A stretch of 64,000 nucleotides of DNA from DTU072 sp050309775 (GTDB lineage: Bacteria > Bacillota > Clostridia > Christensenellales > DTU072): NCBI GenBank assembly GCA_050309775.1, contig JBNRMV010000010.1, positions 62,001 to 126,000 on the forward strand. Direction: 5' to 3'. Below, one piece after another: positions 17,379 through 25,136 of the stretch; the stretch's first letter is position 1, and every line of letters begins with the position of its first letter. Made by a program: the position numbers and the translations under genes. Below the pieces are notes generated by a model. It was not told the origin of the DNA. It was given only the letters and a program-made list of their open reading frames with translations, and ran no database searches.

Positions 17379-17822
17379 ATGAGGATAGAGAAATTATCCC
17401 CGGAAATCGGAGCGACACAGGCACCCAAAAGACTTGGCAGAGGCATTGGCTCCGGTCACGGCAAGACCAGCGGCAAGGGTCACAAAGGACAGAACGCCAG
17501 AAGCGGCGGCGGAGTGCGCCCCGGATTTGAAGGCGGACAAATGCCGCTTACCAGAAGGTTGCCCAAAAGAGGCTTCAAAAACCAATTCAAAAAAGTGTAT
17601 TCCATCGTCAACATCGAGACTCTCGAGGCTTTTGATGACGGCGCGGTAATAACCCCGGAAATTTTGCTTGACGCAGGTATTCTCAGCAAAATTGAACCTT
17701 ATGGACTGAAGATATTAGGTGACGGACAGCTTACAAAGAAGCTTACGGTGCAGGCCCACAAATTCACCAAATCCGCAGAGGAAAAAATACTCGAGGCAGG
17801 CGGTAAAGTAGAGGTACTATAA
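17379..17822 (+). CDS. rplO: Ribosomal protein L15
   Basis: 147 residues, normal length. The glycine/lysine-rich N-terminal arm (LGRGIGSGHGKTSGKGHKGQ, about residues 19-38) penetrates 23S rRNA. AGGAGGT precedes ATG 17379. secY follows one base later. Confidence 0.98.
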   Translation: MRIEKLSPEIGATQAPKRLGRGIGSGHGKTSGKGHKGQNARSGGGVRPGFEGGQMPLTRRLPKRGFKNQFKKVYSIVNIETLEAFDDGAVITPEILLDAGILSKIEPYGLKILGDGQLTKKLTVQAHKFTKSAEEKILEAGGKVEVL

Positions 17823-17823
17823 A

Positions 17824-19140
17824 ATGCTGCAAACATTAAAAAACGCTTTTTTATCTCCGGATATTCGTAAAAAGATATTTTTTACGATTATGATTATATT
17901 CATTTATAGAATAGGTTGCTATATTCCTATTCCCGGAATTGACGCGACAACTTTTCAAGATGCCGCCAGCAACGACTTTATGCAAATGCTATATATGATT
18001 ACCGGCGGTTCGTTGCAAAACGGCACATTGTTTGCTTTAGGTATCATTCCGTTCATTAACTCTTTCATTATCATGCAGCTTTTGACTTTGGTAATACCAA
18101 AACTCGAAAAGCTCAGCAAAGAGGGTGAAGAGGGCAGAAAAAAGATTACACAATATACCCGTTATCTTGCTATCGGGCTGGGACTTGTACAAGCAATAGG
18201 CGTTATGTTCAGCTGGAGAAGCGCAATACTGCCTGTGTTTGGTGACAGCGTTGCCAGCGAGATATTCACAATGATTTGTATCGTCATAATACTCACGGCA
18301 GGTTCGTCGTTGGTTATGTGGCTTGGAGAGAGAATAACCGAATACGGCGTAGGAAACGGCACTTCCCTAATAATATTCATTGGTATCGTATCCAACCTCG
18401 GACTTTCGATAGCTCAGGCTATATTTAAGACTATTCCCGACCAAATCAAAGCCGGAGAGGGTACTGCAGGTATATGGTACTTGCTAGGCTTCTTGATTTT
18501 GGTTGTACTATTGTTCTTGCTGATAGTCTTTGTAGACCTTTCAGAGCGCAGAATTACAGTGCAGTATGCCAAACAAATCAAGGGCAACAAGATGTACGGC
18601 GGTCAAACCTCCCATATCCCCATAAAAGTAAACAGCGGCGGAGTTATGCCAATCATTTTTGCCAGCTCGCTGATTATGTTCCCCCAAATGATTATGCAGT
18701 TCGTCGGAAATACTTCCTCGAAGTTTGTCATCTGGTGGTATGAGTGGATGGGAGTCGGCGGCAACATTTATCCGCTATTTATGTTCCTGCTGATAATATT
18801 CTTCGCATACTTCTATGCGCAGATTCAGTTCAACCCTGACGACATCGCCAGAATGATACAACAAAACGGCGGATTTATCCCCGGCATACGCCCCGGAAAG
18901 TCCACAAGCGACCACTTGCGCAAAATCAACAACCGCATAACCCTGTTCGGGGCGCTGTTCTTGGCCTTTGTGGCGCTTATACCCACATATATACTACAGC
19001 TGAAAGGTTTTGAAAGTTTCGGCTTTGCAAATGCGTTCAGCGCAACAGGTTTGCTCATCGTTGTCAGCGTGGCGCTTGAGTTTGAAAAACAGCTTGAGTC
19101 ACAGCTGCTGGTGAAAGCAAACAAAGGATTCTTGAAATAA
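17824..19140 (+). CDS. secY: Protein translocase subunit SecY
   Basis: 438 residues with the ten membrane helices of the Sec channel. IPIPGIDATTFQD near residue 38 and the plug region precede LTAGSSLVMWLGERITEYGV, and the cytoplasmic loop near residue 355 reads GGFIPGIRPGKST. GAGGT inside the end of rplO serves as ribosome binding site. The stop overlaps the adk start (TAATG). Confidence 0.98.
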   Translation: MLQTLKNAFLSPDIRKKIFFTIMIIFIYRIGCYIPIPGIDATTFQDAASNDFMQMLYMITGGSLQNGTLFALGIIPFINSFIIMQLLTLVIPKLEKLSKEGEEGRKKITQYTRYLAIGLGLVQAIGVMFSWRSAILPVFGDSVASEIFTMICIVIILTAGSSLVMWLGERITEYGVGNGTSLIIFIGIVSNLGLSIAQAIFKTIPDQIKAGEGTAGIWYLLGFLILVVLLFLLIVFVDLSERRITVQYAKQIKGNKMYGGQTSHIPIKVNSGGVMPIIFASSLIMFPQMIMQFVGNTSSKFVIWWYEWMGVGGNIYPLFMFLLIIFFAYFYAQIQFNPDDIARMIQQNGGFIPGIRPGKSTSDHLRKINNRITLFGALFLAFVALIPTYILQLKGFESFGFANAFSATGLLIVVSVALEFEKQLESQLLVKANKGFLK

Positions 19141-19754
19141 TGAAGCTCATATTATTAGGCGCGCCGGGAGCCGGTAAAGGCTCTCAGGCAACCAAGATAT
19201 CAGCAGAATACAACATACCGCATATCTCGACAGGAGACGCATTGAGAGCAAACATAGCCGCCGGCACAGAGCTGGGGAAATATGCTCAGTCGTTTATCGA
19301 GAAGGGAATGTTGGTGCCTGACGAAGTCGTCGTAAACATTGTTGCCGACAGAATAAGGCAAGATGATTGCAAAAACGGCTTTTTGCTTGACGGTTTCCCC
19401 CGCACAATAGGACAGGCGGAAGCCCTTGACAAGCTCACCGACATTGACATGGTCATAAACCTTGAGGTTGATTTTGGTCTTGTCATAAACCGCATAAGCG
19501 GCAGAAGAATGTGCGCTTGCGGCGAGACATACCATATCAGCACTTACAGCGCTGATGACTGCGCAAAATGCGGCGGAAAACTCTATCAGAGGAAGGACGA
19601 CAACGAGGAGACAATAAAAAACCGCCTTGAGGTATATACTCAGCAGTCGGCGCCGCTGGTGGATTATTATAAGGACAAAGGTATCTTAGTCAATGTTGAC
19701 AGCAACACGACAATACAGGCTACCTTTGATGCAATAAAAGAGATACTAAAATGA
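19140..19754 (+). CDS. adk: Adenylate kinase
   Basis: 204 residues. It interconverts ATP, ADP and AMP. The P-loop GAPGAGKGSQ is at residues 7-16, DGFPR at about 84-88 and the LID around 120-155. The LID is the zinc-binding form but with a CxC (CAC) rather than CxxC first pair, followed by CAKC; one residue is missing compared with the Bacillus LID. Start and stop overlap secY and map. Confidence 0.97.
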   Translation: MKLILLGAPGAGKGSQATKISAEYNIPHISTGDALRANIAAGTELGKYAQSFIEKGMLVPDEVVVNIVADRIRQDDCKNGFLLDGFPRTIGQAEALDKLTDIDMVINLEVDFGLVINRISGRRMCACGETYHISTYSADDCAKCGGKLYQRKDDNEETIKNRLEVYTQQSAPLVDYYKDKGILVNVDSNTTIQATFDAIKEILK

Positions 19755-20497
19755 TTACTATCAAAAATGCCCAACAAATAGCAGCTATGCGCAAGGCGGG
19801 GCAAATCGTACGCGATGTACTCAGCATTGTAGAGGAGCATGCTAAGGAGGGCGTAAACACCAAGTATCTGGACACGATTGCATACGAATACATTAAGAAA
19901 CAAAATGCCCACCCCTCGTTTTTGGGTTTCGGGGACTTCCCCGGCTCAATATGTACATCAATAGACAGCGAAGTGGTGCACGGTGTACCCTCAAAAAAAC
20001 GAATACTCGAAGAAGGTCAGCTGCTCAAGATTGACGCCGGAGCGCAGTATAACGGTTATCACGCCGACGCCGCGCGAACAATTGCCATAGGCAATGTAGG
20101 AGAAAAGAAAAGCAAGCTGATGGAGGTTTGCAAACAGAGCTTCTTTGAAGGCATAAAAGTCCTCAAAGACGGAGCCAGACTAGGCGACCTTGGCTATGAG
20201 ATACAGAAGTATGTGGAGTCGCACGGCTTCAGCGTAGTTCGGGAACTCATAGGGCATGGAGTAGGCAGCCAGCTGCACGAAGAGCCGAATGTGCCGAATT
20301 ATGGCATAAAAGGCAGAGGCACAAGGCTGTATACGAATATGACGATAGCCATAGAACCAATGATAAATCTCGGAGGCAAAGAGGTGATATTCAGCCAACA
20401 AAATTTCGCTGTGGTCACCGCCGACGGCTCGCCGTCAGCGCATTACGAGAATACGGTTGTCATACTCCCCGACGGAGTAGAGATACTTACATTGTAG
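19751..20497 (+). CDS. map: Methionine aminopeptidase, type I
   Basis: 248 residues, normal for the short type Ia form without a zinc-finger extension. It removes N-terminal Met from new proteins. Metal ligands lie in IDAGAQYNGYHADAAR (two Asp), GHGVGSQLHEEP (His), AIEPM (Glu) and the C-terminal YENTVV (Glu). ATG 19751 overlaps the adk stop. Confidence 0.97.
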   Translation: MITIKNAQQIAAMRKAGQIVRDVLSIVEEHAKEGVNTKYLDTIAYEYIKKQNAHPSFLGFGDFPGSICTSIDSEVVHGVPSKKRILEEGQLLKIDAGAQYNGYHADAARTIAIGNVGEKKSKLMEVCKQSFFEGIKVLKDGARLGDLGYEIQKYVESHGFSVVRELIGHGVGSQLHEEPNVPNYGIKGRGTRLYTNMTIAIEPMINLGGKEVIFSQQNFAVVTADGSPSAHYENTVVILPDGVEILTL

Positions 20498-20507
20498 AGA
20501 GGTGAAT

Positions 20508-20777
20508 GTGGAAAAATCCATACAAATCGGCTCAATAGTATTTTCCAAAGCGGGCAGGGACGCAGGCAGGTTTTTTATAGTAACGGAAGTCGTCGACGAA
20601 AACTTTGTAAAATTGGCAGACGGCAAGCTGCGCAAACTGGAAAAGCCGAAAATGAAAAAAATTAAACATCTTAAGGCAACGGGCGACATAAGCGAAAAGA
20701 TAAGAGAAAAGCTGCTTGAAGGCAAAGTGATATACGATGCCGAAATAAACAGCATAATAAGGAAATATAACGCATAA
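20508..20777 (+). CDS. KOW-domain RNA-binding protein (L14e-like)
   Basis: 89 residues from GTG 20508, chosen because AGAGG (20498-20502) is properly spaced from it and overlaps the alternative GTG at 20502. The N-terminal half (IGSIVFSKAGRDAGRFFIV) is a KOW-like fold related to archaeal L14e; the rest is basic. Genes of this type occur between map and infA in many Firmicutes. Its role in the ribosome is not established. Confidence 0.8.
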   Translation: MEKSIQIGSIVFSKAGRDAGRFFIVTEVVDENFVKLADGKLRKLEKPKMKKIKHLKATGDISEKIREKLLEGKVIYDAEINSIIRKYNA

Positions 20778-20791
20778 TTGGAGGATTGAAG

Positions 20792-21016
20792 GTGTCAAGA
20801 GATGATATTATCGAAGCAGAAGGAACAGTAACGGAGATATTGCCGGGAACCAATTTCCGTGTGACATTGACAAACGGGCATGTTATCACCGCTTACCTTT
20901 GCGGAAAAATGAGACAGCATACCGTAAGAGTATGTGTTGGTGACAGAGTAAAAATAGCGATGAGTCCTTATGACATCACCAAAGGCAGAATCACTTATCG
21001 CAACAAAAACAATTAG
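20792..21016 (+). CDS. infA: Translation initiation factor IF-1
   Basis: 74 residues from GTG 20792, which has GGAGG seven bases upstream; the in-frame TTG at 20786 is too close to it. OB-fold with the typical DDIIEAEGTVTEILPGTNF start and a GKMRQHTVRV middle. It binds the 30S A site during initiation. Confidence 0.96.
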   Translation: MSRDDIIEAEGTVTEILPGTNFRVTLTNGHVITAYLCGKMRQHTVRVCVGDRVKIAMSPYDITKGRITYRNKNN

Positions 21017-21039
21017 CATAACAACAGGAGGATATCAAG

Positions 21040-21156
21040 ATGAAAGTCAAGCCGTCAGTAAAGCCTATGTGCGATAAGTGCAAGGTCATAAAAAGAGAAG
21101 GAAAAGTAATGATAATATGCAGCAAATATCCCAAGCACAAGCAAAAACAGGGATAA
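21040..21156 (+). CDS. rpmJ: Ribosomal protein L36
   Basis: 38 residues. MKVKPSVKPMCDKCK carries the first zinc pair (C11, C14), with C27 and H32 or a neighbouring residue completing the CCCH ribbon of the zinc form. AGGAGG lies eight bases before ATG 21040. It ends the spc part; the gap to rpsM is unusually long (189 bases). Confidence 0.95.
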   Translation: MKVKPSVKPMCDKCKVIKREGKVMIICSKYPKHKQKQG

Positions 21157-21171
21157 ACAAAACAAAAATGA

Positions 21172-21200
21172 TTGCTAACCTTTGTTTTATTTTGTATAAT
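21172..21200 (+). promoter_or_regulatory. Internal promoter before rpsM, embedded in an inverted repeat
   Basis: TTGCTA (21172-21177) and a perfect TATAAT (21195-21200) with a 17-base spacer. An 11-base perfect inverted repeat surrounds the -10: CTAACCTTTGT (21175-21185) and ACAAAGGTTAG (21201-21211). The right arm spans the expected start of transcription, so the repeat could be an operator or form a hairpin in read-through mRNA. Confidence 0.6.
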
Positions 21201-21211
21201 ACAAAGGTTAG

Positions 21212-21345
21212 TCCACAAGAATAAGGTATTCTTGCGGCGCATAAATGTGAGTTCAGTCCGAGGGCGGCTGAATTGTCGGAAAGACGATTTTCCTCGGTGA
21301 TTTATATAGATAAAAACAAAAACAGAAAAAGATGGAGGTTAGTTA
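21212..21345 (+). promoter_or_regulatory. Structured leader of rpsM with possible pseudoknot
   Basis: CAAGAATA (21216-21223) pairs with TATTCTTG (21227-21234). TTCAG (21252-21256) pairs with CTGAA (21268-21272), and CCGAGG in that loop (21258-21263) can pair with CCTCGG (21292-21297), which would make an H-type pseudoknot before the ribosome binding site. The arrangement recalls S4-controlled alpha-operon leaders, but no homology was tested. Confidence 0.45.
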
Positions 21346-21720
21346 ATGGCTCGTATAGCAGGTGTAGATTTACCCCGTGAAAAGAGAGTAGAAATAGGTC
21401 TTACCTATATATATGGTATCGGCCGCACGACTTCAAACAAAATTTTGCAGTCTGCTGAAATAGACCCCGACACCAGAGTAAAGGACTTGACAGAAGACCA
21501 AGTAGCCAAGATTCGTGAGTATATCGAAAAGAATATACATGTTGAAGGCGACAGGAAAAGAGAAGTAATGATGGACATTAAGCGCCTTATGGAAATAGGC
21601 TGCTACCGCGGTGTGCGCCACAGAAAAGGTTTGCCGGTGAGAGGACAAAGCACCAAGCAGAATGCCCGCACCAGAAAGGGACCAAAGCGTACCGTCGGCC
21701 GTAGCAAAGCCAAATCCTAG
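21346..21720 (+). CDS. rpsM: Ribosomal protein S13
   Basis: 124 residues, full length. It contacts the P-site tRNA and L5 across the subunit bridge. MARIAGVDLPREKRVEIGLTY... opens it and GLPVRGQSTKQNARTRKGPK forms the basic tail. TGGAGG precedes ATG 21346. It is the first gene of the alpha part, behind its own promoter. Confidence 0.98.
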   Translation: MARIAGVDLPREKRVEIGLTYIYGIGRTTSNKILQSAEIDPDTRVKDLTEDQVAKIREYIEKNIHVEGDRKREVMMDIKRLMEIGCYRGVRHRKGLPVRGQSTKQNARTRKGPKRTVGRSKAKS

Positions 21721-21733
21721 GAGGTAAACAAAA

Positions 21734-22126
21734 ATGGCAGTAAGAAAATCCACGATAAAAAAGAGAAAGGACCTCAAGCGTATTGACAGAGGACAGGTGC
21801 ATGTTCATACCACCCACAACAATACGATAGTAACCGTCACAGACCTGAACGGCAACACCATAAGCTGGGCGTCGTCGGGTATGCTCGGACTGAAAGGCGC
21901 CAGAAAAGAGACGGCATTTGCCGCCACTCAGGTTACCGAAAGAGCAGTCAATGAAGCCAAGATGCACGGTTTGAGAAAAGTAGAAATTTATATCAAAGGC
22001 ACAGGACAAGGCAGAGAGCCGTCAATCCGTGCCGTACAGGCAGCTGATGTTGATATTACACTAATCAAGGATGTGTCGCCCATTCCGCACAATGGTTGCC
22101 GTCCGCCAAAACGCAGAAGGCTGTAA
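21734..22126 (+). CDS. rpsK: Ribosomal protein S11
   Basis: 130 residues, normal length. It forms the platform of the 30S subunit. VHVHTTHNNTIVTVTDLNGN and the C-terminal HNGCRPPKRRRL are diagnostic. AGGAGG precedes ATG 21734. Confidence 0.98.
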   Translation: MAVRKSTIKKRKDLKRIDRGQVHVHTTHNNTIVTVTDLNGNTISWASSGMLGLKGARKETAFAATQVTERAVNEAKMHGLRKVEIYIKGTGQGREPSIRAVQAADVDITLIKDVSPIPHNGCRPPKRRRL

Positions 22127-22144
22127 TCAGGAGGGAACGAAACA

Positions 22145-22768
22145 ATGGCAAAATATACAGGAGCAGATTGCCGTCTTTGCAGAAGAGAAGGCGAAAAACT
22201 ATTTTTGAAGGGAGACAGATGCTTTTCCGGCAAGTGCGCTATATTGAAGCGCCAATACGCCCCCGGCGTACACGGACAAAGAAGAAAGAAGCCTACGCCT
22301 TATAGCATCCAGCTCAGAGAAAAGCAAAAAACAAAGAGAATTTACGGCTTGATGGAAAAACAATTCCACAAGTATTATGAAATGGCAGAAAAAATGAGAG
22401 GCATCACAGGCGAGAACATGCTTGTACTGCTTGAAAGAAGACTTGACAATGTCGTATACAGAATGGGCATCGGCGTATCCAGAGCCCAAGCAAGACAAAT
22501 AGTCAACCATGGCCATATCACCGTAAACGGAAAGAGAGTCAACATTCCTTCGTATTTAGTCAAAGTAGGGGACGAAATCGCAGTAAAGGAAAACAAGAGA
22601 GAAAAGGCGTTCTTTGTGGAGCTGAAAGATTCAAGTTTCAAAAACTCATTGAAATGGCTTGAATTTGACCCCAAGACGCTCAAAGGTTCAATAATTACTT
22701 TACCGAGTCGTGAAGATATTGATATGAATATAGCTGAACACATGATTGTTGAGTTGTACTCTAAGTAA
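22145..22768 (+). CDS. rpsD: Ribosomal protein S4
   Basis: 207 residues. It starts 30S assembly. The N-terminus holds a four-cysteine set (C9, C12, then CFSGKC), so it is the zinc-type S4. The S4 RNA-binding domain (LERRLDNVVYRMGIGVSRAQ) follows. GGAGG stands before ATG 22145. In E. coli S4 regulates the alpha operon, which makes it the first candidate ligand for the rpsM leader. Confidence 0.98.
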   Translation: MAKYTGADCRLCRREGEKLFLKGDRCFSGKCAILKRQYAPGVHGQRRKKPTPYSIQLREKQKTKRIYGLMEKQFHKYYEMAEKMRGITGENMLVLLERRLDNVVYRMGIGVSRAQARQIVNHGHITVNGKRVNIPSYLVKVGDEIAVKENKREKAFFVELKDSSFKNSLKWLEFDPKTLKGSIITLPSREDIDMNIAEHMIVELYSK

Positions 22769-22796
22769 TATTACCCCAATAAGGAGGATTACCACC

Positions 22797-23750
22797 ATGA
22801 TGGAAATAGTAAAACCAAAAATAACCGAAATCGAAAGCGCCGACCAGACTGAAGCCAGTTTTGTTGTTGAGCCGCTTGAAAGAGGTTATGGAATAACAAT
22901 AGGAAACTGCCTCCGTAGAATACTCTGCACGGCACTTCCCGGCGCCGCCATTATTGGCGTGCAAATCGAAGGAATAAGCCACGAGTTTTCTACCATACCC
23001 GGAGTAAGAGAGGATGTAGCCGAAATAGTGCTCAACCTCAAAGGCATTTTCGTAAAGGTATACTCCAGCGACCCCGGATACACACATGTGGTCAAATTGC
23101 GCGCAAACAAGGGCGGCGAAATCAGAGCCAAGGATATCGATATTCCCAGCGATATAGAAATCAAAAACCCGGAGGCATATATTTGCACACTCGAAGACGG
23201 CTATGAACTTAATATGGACTTGACAATAGGTGTAGGCAGAGGTTATGTCTCCGCAAACTACAACAAGCCCGCAAAGGCGCCTATCGGATATATTCCCATA
23301 GATTCGCTGTTTTCACCAATCGTATCCGCCAGCTATTCCGTAGAAGCCACCCGTGTGGAACAGTCGATTGACTATGACAAATTGACAATGCAGGTTAAGA
23401 CCAACGGCACGACATCACCGAGAGAAGGCATCAGCCTTGCCGCAAAGGTTATGAGCGACCATCTGAAACTGTTTATCAACCTTGTTGACGACATGAGTTC
23501 GCTTGAAATCCTCGTAAATCCCGACGAAGGCACCGGACCCAAGGTACTGTCGATGAGCATTGAGGAGTTGGATTTATCGGTTCGCCCGCTGAACTGCTTG
23601 AAGCGCGCCGGCATATTCACCGTCGAAGACCTTGTGAAGAGAACAGAAGAAGATATGCTGAAGGTTCGCAATCTCGGACGCAAATCGCTTGAAGAAGTTA
23701 TCAGCAAGCTGGACGCATTGGGATTGGGGCTGCTAAATAAAGACGAGTAA
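22797..23750 (+). CDS. rpoA: DNA-directed RNA polymerase alpha subunit
   Basis: 317 residues from ATG 22797, eight bases after AAGGAGG. The N-terminal assembly domain (ERGYGITIGNCLRRILCTALPGAA) and the C-terminal DNA-contacting domain (LNCLKRAGIFTVEDLVKRTEEDMLKVRNLGRKSL) are both complete. The frame is open further upstream into rpsD, but without a ribosome binding site. Confidence 0.98.
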   Translation: MMEIVKPKITEIESADQTEASFVVEPLERGYGITIGNCLRRILCTALPGAAIIGVQIEGISHEFSTIPGVREDVAEIVLNLKGIFVKVYSSDPGYTHVVKLRANKGGEIRAKDIDIPSDIEIKNPEAYICTLEDGYELNMDLTIGVGRGYVSANYNKPAKAPIGYIPIDSLFSPIVSASYSVEATRVEQSIDYDKLTMQVKTNGTTSPREGISLAAKVMSDHLKLFINLVDDMSSLEILVNPDEGTGPKVLSMSIEELDLSVRPLNCLKRAGIFTVEDLVKRTEEDMLKVRNLGRKSLEEVISKLDALGLGLLNKDE

Positions 23751-23764
23751 GGAGAAAAGGCAAT

Positions 23765-24277
23765 ATGGCAAAACACAACAAATTAGGCAGAAGAACCGAC
23801 CAGAGGGTACAACTGGTATATAGTCAGGCATCCCAATTGCTTTGGCATGGCAAAATAGAAACTACACTAGCCAGAGCCAAGGCAGTACGCAAGGTTGCCG
23901 AAAAAATGATAACTCTTGCAATCAGGTCATATAAGGACACCGTCACTGTGACAAAAATGCAAAAGAACCAAAAAGACGAGCTTATTCCCGTCGAATACAC
24001 CAACGACGGACCCAAGAAGCTGGCAGCGCGCAGAAGAATGCTTGCAGACCTTGCAGACATAAAGGAAGTAAAGGCCGAAAAGGAATCAAACCAGAGCTTC
24101 CGCGAGAGAACCAAGGACATTAAGTATCCCCTTGTTGAGAAGATATTTGGCGAGTACGCTCCCAAATACGAAAAAAGAGCAGAGGAACTTGGTCAAGGCG
24201 GCGGTTATACCAGAATAATAAAACTGGGCAACAGACGCGGAGACGACGCAATAAAGTGCATTCTTGAATTAGTTTAA
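23765..24277 (+). CDS. rplQ: Ribosomal protein L17 with internal insertion
   Basis: 170 residues against about 115-125. Residues 1-60 (KLGRRTDQRVQL...) and the C-terminal YTRIIKLGNRRGDDA are canonical. Between them lies an insertion of about 50 residues, rich in Lys/Glu/Asp. It sits near the tunnel exit. GGAG precedes ATG 23765, and a strong terminator follows the stop. Confidence 0.96.
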   Translation: MAKHNKLGRRTDQRVQLVYSQASQLLWHGKIETTLARAKAVRKVAEKMITLAIRSYKDTVTVTKMQKNQKDELIPVEYTNDGPKKLAARRRMLADLADIKEVKAEKESNQSFRERTKDIKYPLVEKIFGEYAPKYEKRAEELGQGGGYTRIIKLGNRRGDDAIKCILELV

Positions 24278-24284
24278 CAAAAAG

Positions 24285-24307
24285 ACGCTCGTAAGAGCGT
24301 TTTTTTT
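24285..24307 (+). terminator. Terminator of the ribosomal protein supercluster
   Basis: ACGCTC (24285-24290), loop GTAA, GAGCGT (24295-24300), then a run of seven T. Placed 8 bases after the rplQ stop. Confidence 0.93.
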
Positions 24308-24379
24308 ATAATGATGAAATGGTATAATGCTGCACTTCAAATGAGATGTATGTCATACCGATACAATGCCGAAATTTTA

Positions 24380-24388
24380 TGGTATAAT
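24380..24388 (+). promoter_or_regulatory. Extended -10 promoter of the YgjP-like gene
   Basis: TGGTATAAT (TGn plus a perfect -10) at 24380-24388, with only a weak -35 (3 of 6). ATG 24395 is six bases downstream, so transcription would begin at the start codon. Confidence 0.55.
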
Positions 24389-24394
24389 ATTCAT

Positions 24395-25081
24395 ATGATT
24401 CGACAAAAAATTGTTACTGTCGGCGGTATTGAATTGACCTTGGTTTTCAAGAGGGTCAAGCATCTTCGCATTACCGTAAAGGCTGGGAGCGCCATAGTAT
24501 CTATACCGCAATTCATGCCGCAGCAGCAGGCGCAGGCTTTTATTCTGCAAAAGCTGGACTGGATAAAAAAGCACCTTGAACGCAGCGCACCGCCACAAGA
24601 AGAAAAACTGGCTGACGGCGATATTGTGCCGCTGTGGGGCAGAGAGTATGTGCTGAGAACTTCAATTGGCGGCAACAAATGCTCATTTGATGAAAACTAT
24701 ATTTATTTGCAAACGCAAGACGGCAGCTTGGAAACAAGAAGGAAGTTGCTGAATGCGCTTTACCGCAAAGAACTGTTATGCAAAGGCAAGGAGTTTTTGC
24801 AACACTGGCAGAGCGTTACGGGACTGAAAAGTAATGAACTGCGCGTACGCGATATGCGCACCCGTTGGGGCAGCTGCAACATAAAGGCAAAAAGGCTGTG
24901 GCTCAGCCTTAGGCTGGCAAGATTTGAGGAAAGATGCGCAAGCTATGTAATATTGCATGAACTGCTGCATCTTGCGGAAAAAGGGCACAACAAAAGGTTT
25001 TATCAGCTGCTTTCACACTACCTTTGCGACTGGAAGACAGCCAAAAAGCTGTTGAATGGCAAGGCTGTTGAGATAAGTTGA
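24395..25081 (+). CDS. YgjP/WSS1-like metallopeptidase (DUF45)
   Basis: 228 residues from ATG 24395. The zinc motif HELLHLAEKGHNKRF near residue 190 is HExxH-like with an additional histidine, as in the SprT/YgjP metallohydrolases. The MRTRWGSCNIKAKRLWLSLRL segment before it is typical of the family. There is no ribosome binding site upstream; the -10 box is six bases before the ATG, which fits a leaderless mRNA. The frame is open to 24311 but no upstream start has a better signal. The cellular role of the family is poorly known. Confidence 0.85.
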   Translation: MIRQKIVTVGGIELTLVFKRVKHLRITVKAGSAIVSIPQFMPQQQAQAFILQKLDWIKKHLERSAPPQEEKLADGDIVPLWGREYVLRTSIGGNKCSFDENYIYLQTQDGSLETRRKLLNALYRKELLCKGKEFLQHWQSVTGLKSNELRVRDMRTRWGSCNIKAKRLWLSLRLARFEERCASYVILHELLHLAEKGHNKRFYQLLSHYLCDWKTAKKLLNGKAVEIS

Positions 25082-25106
25082 CATACCATATTATTTATGA
25101 TATTAT
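25078..25106 (+). promoter_or_regulatory. Promoter of coaX-hom
   Basis: TTGACA (25078-25083, overlapping the stop codon of the preceding gene) and TATTAT (25101-25106), spacer 17. Confidence 0.75.
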
Positions 25107-25136
25107 AGCAAAAAATAGCGAGAAAATTGGTGAAAT

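Noticed and set aside
22746..22796. Longer N-terminus for RpoA beginning in rpsD
   Set aside because: The ribosome binding site AAGGAGG at 22781-22787 fits ATG 22797, and alpha subunits normally begin with a short segment before KPKI.
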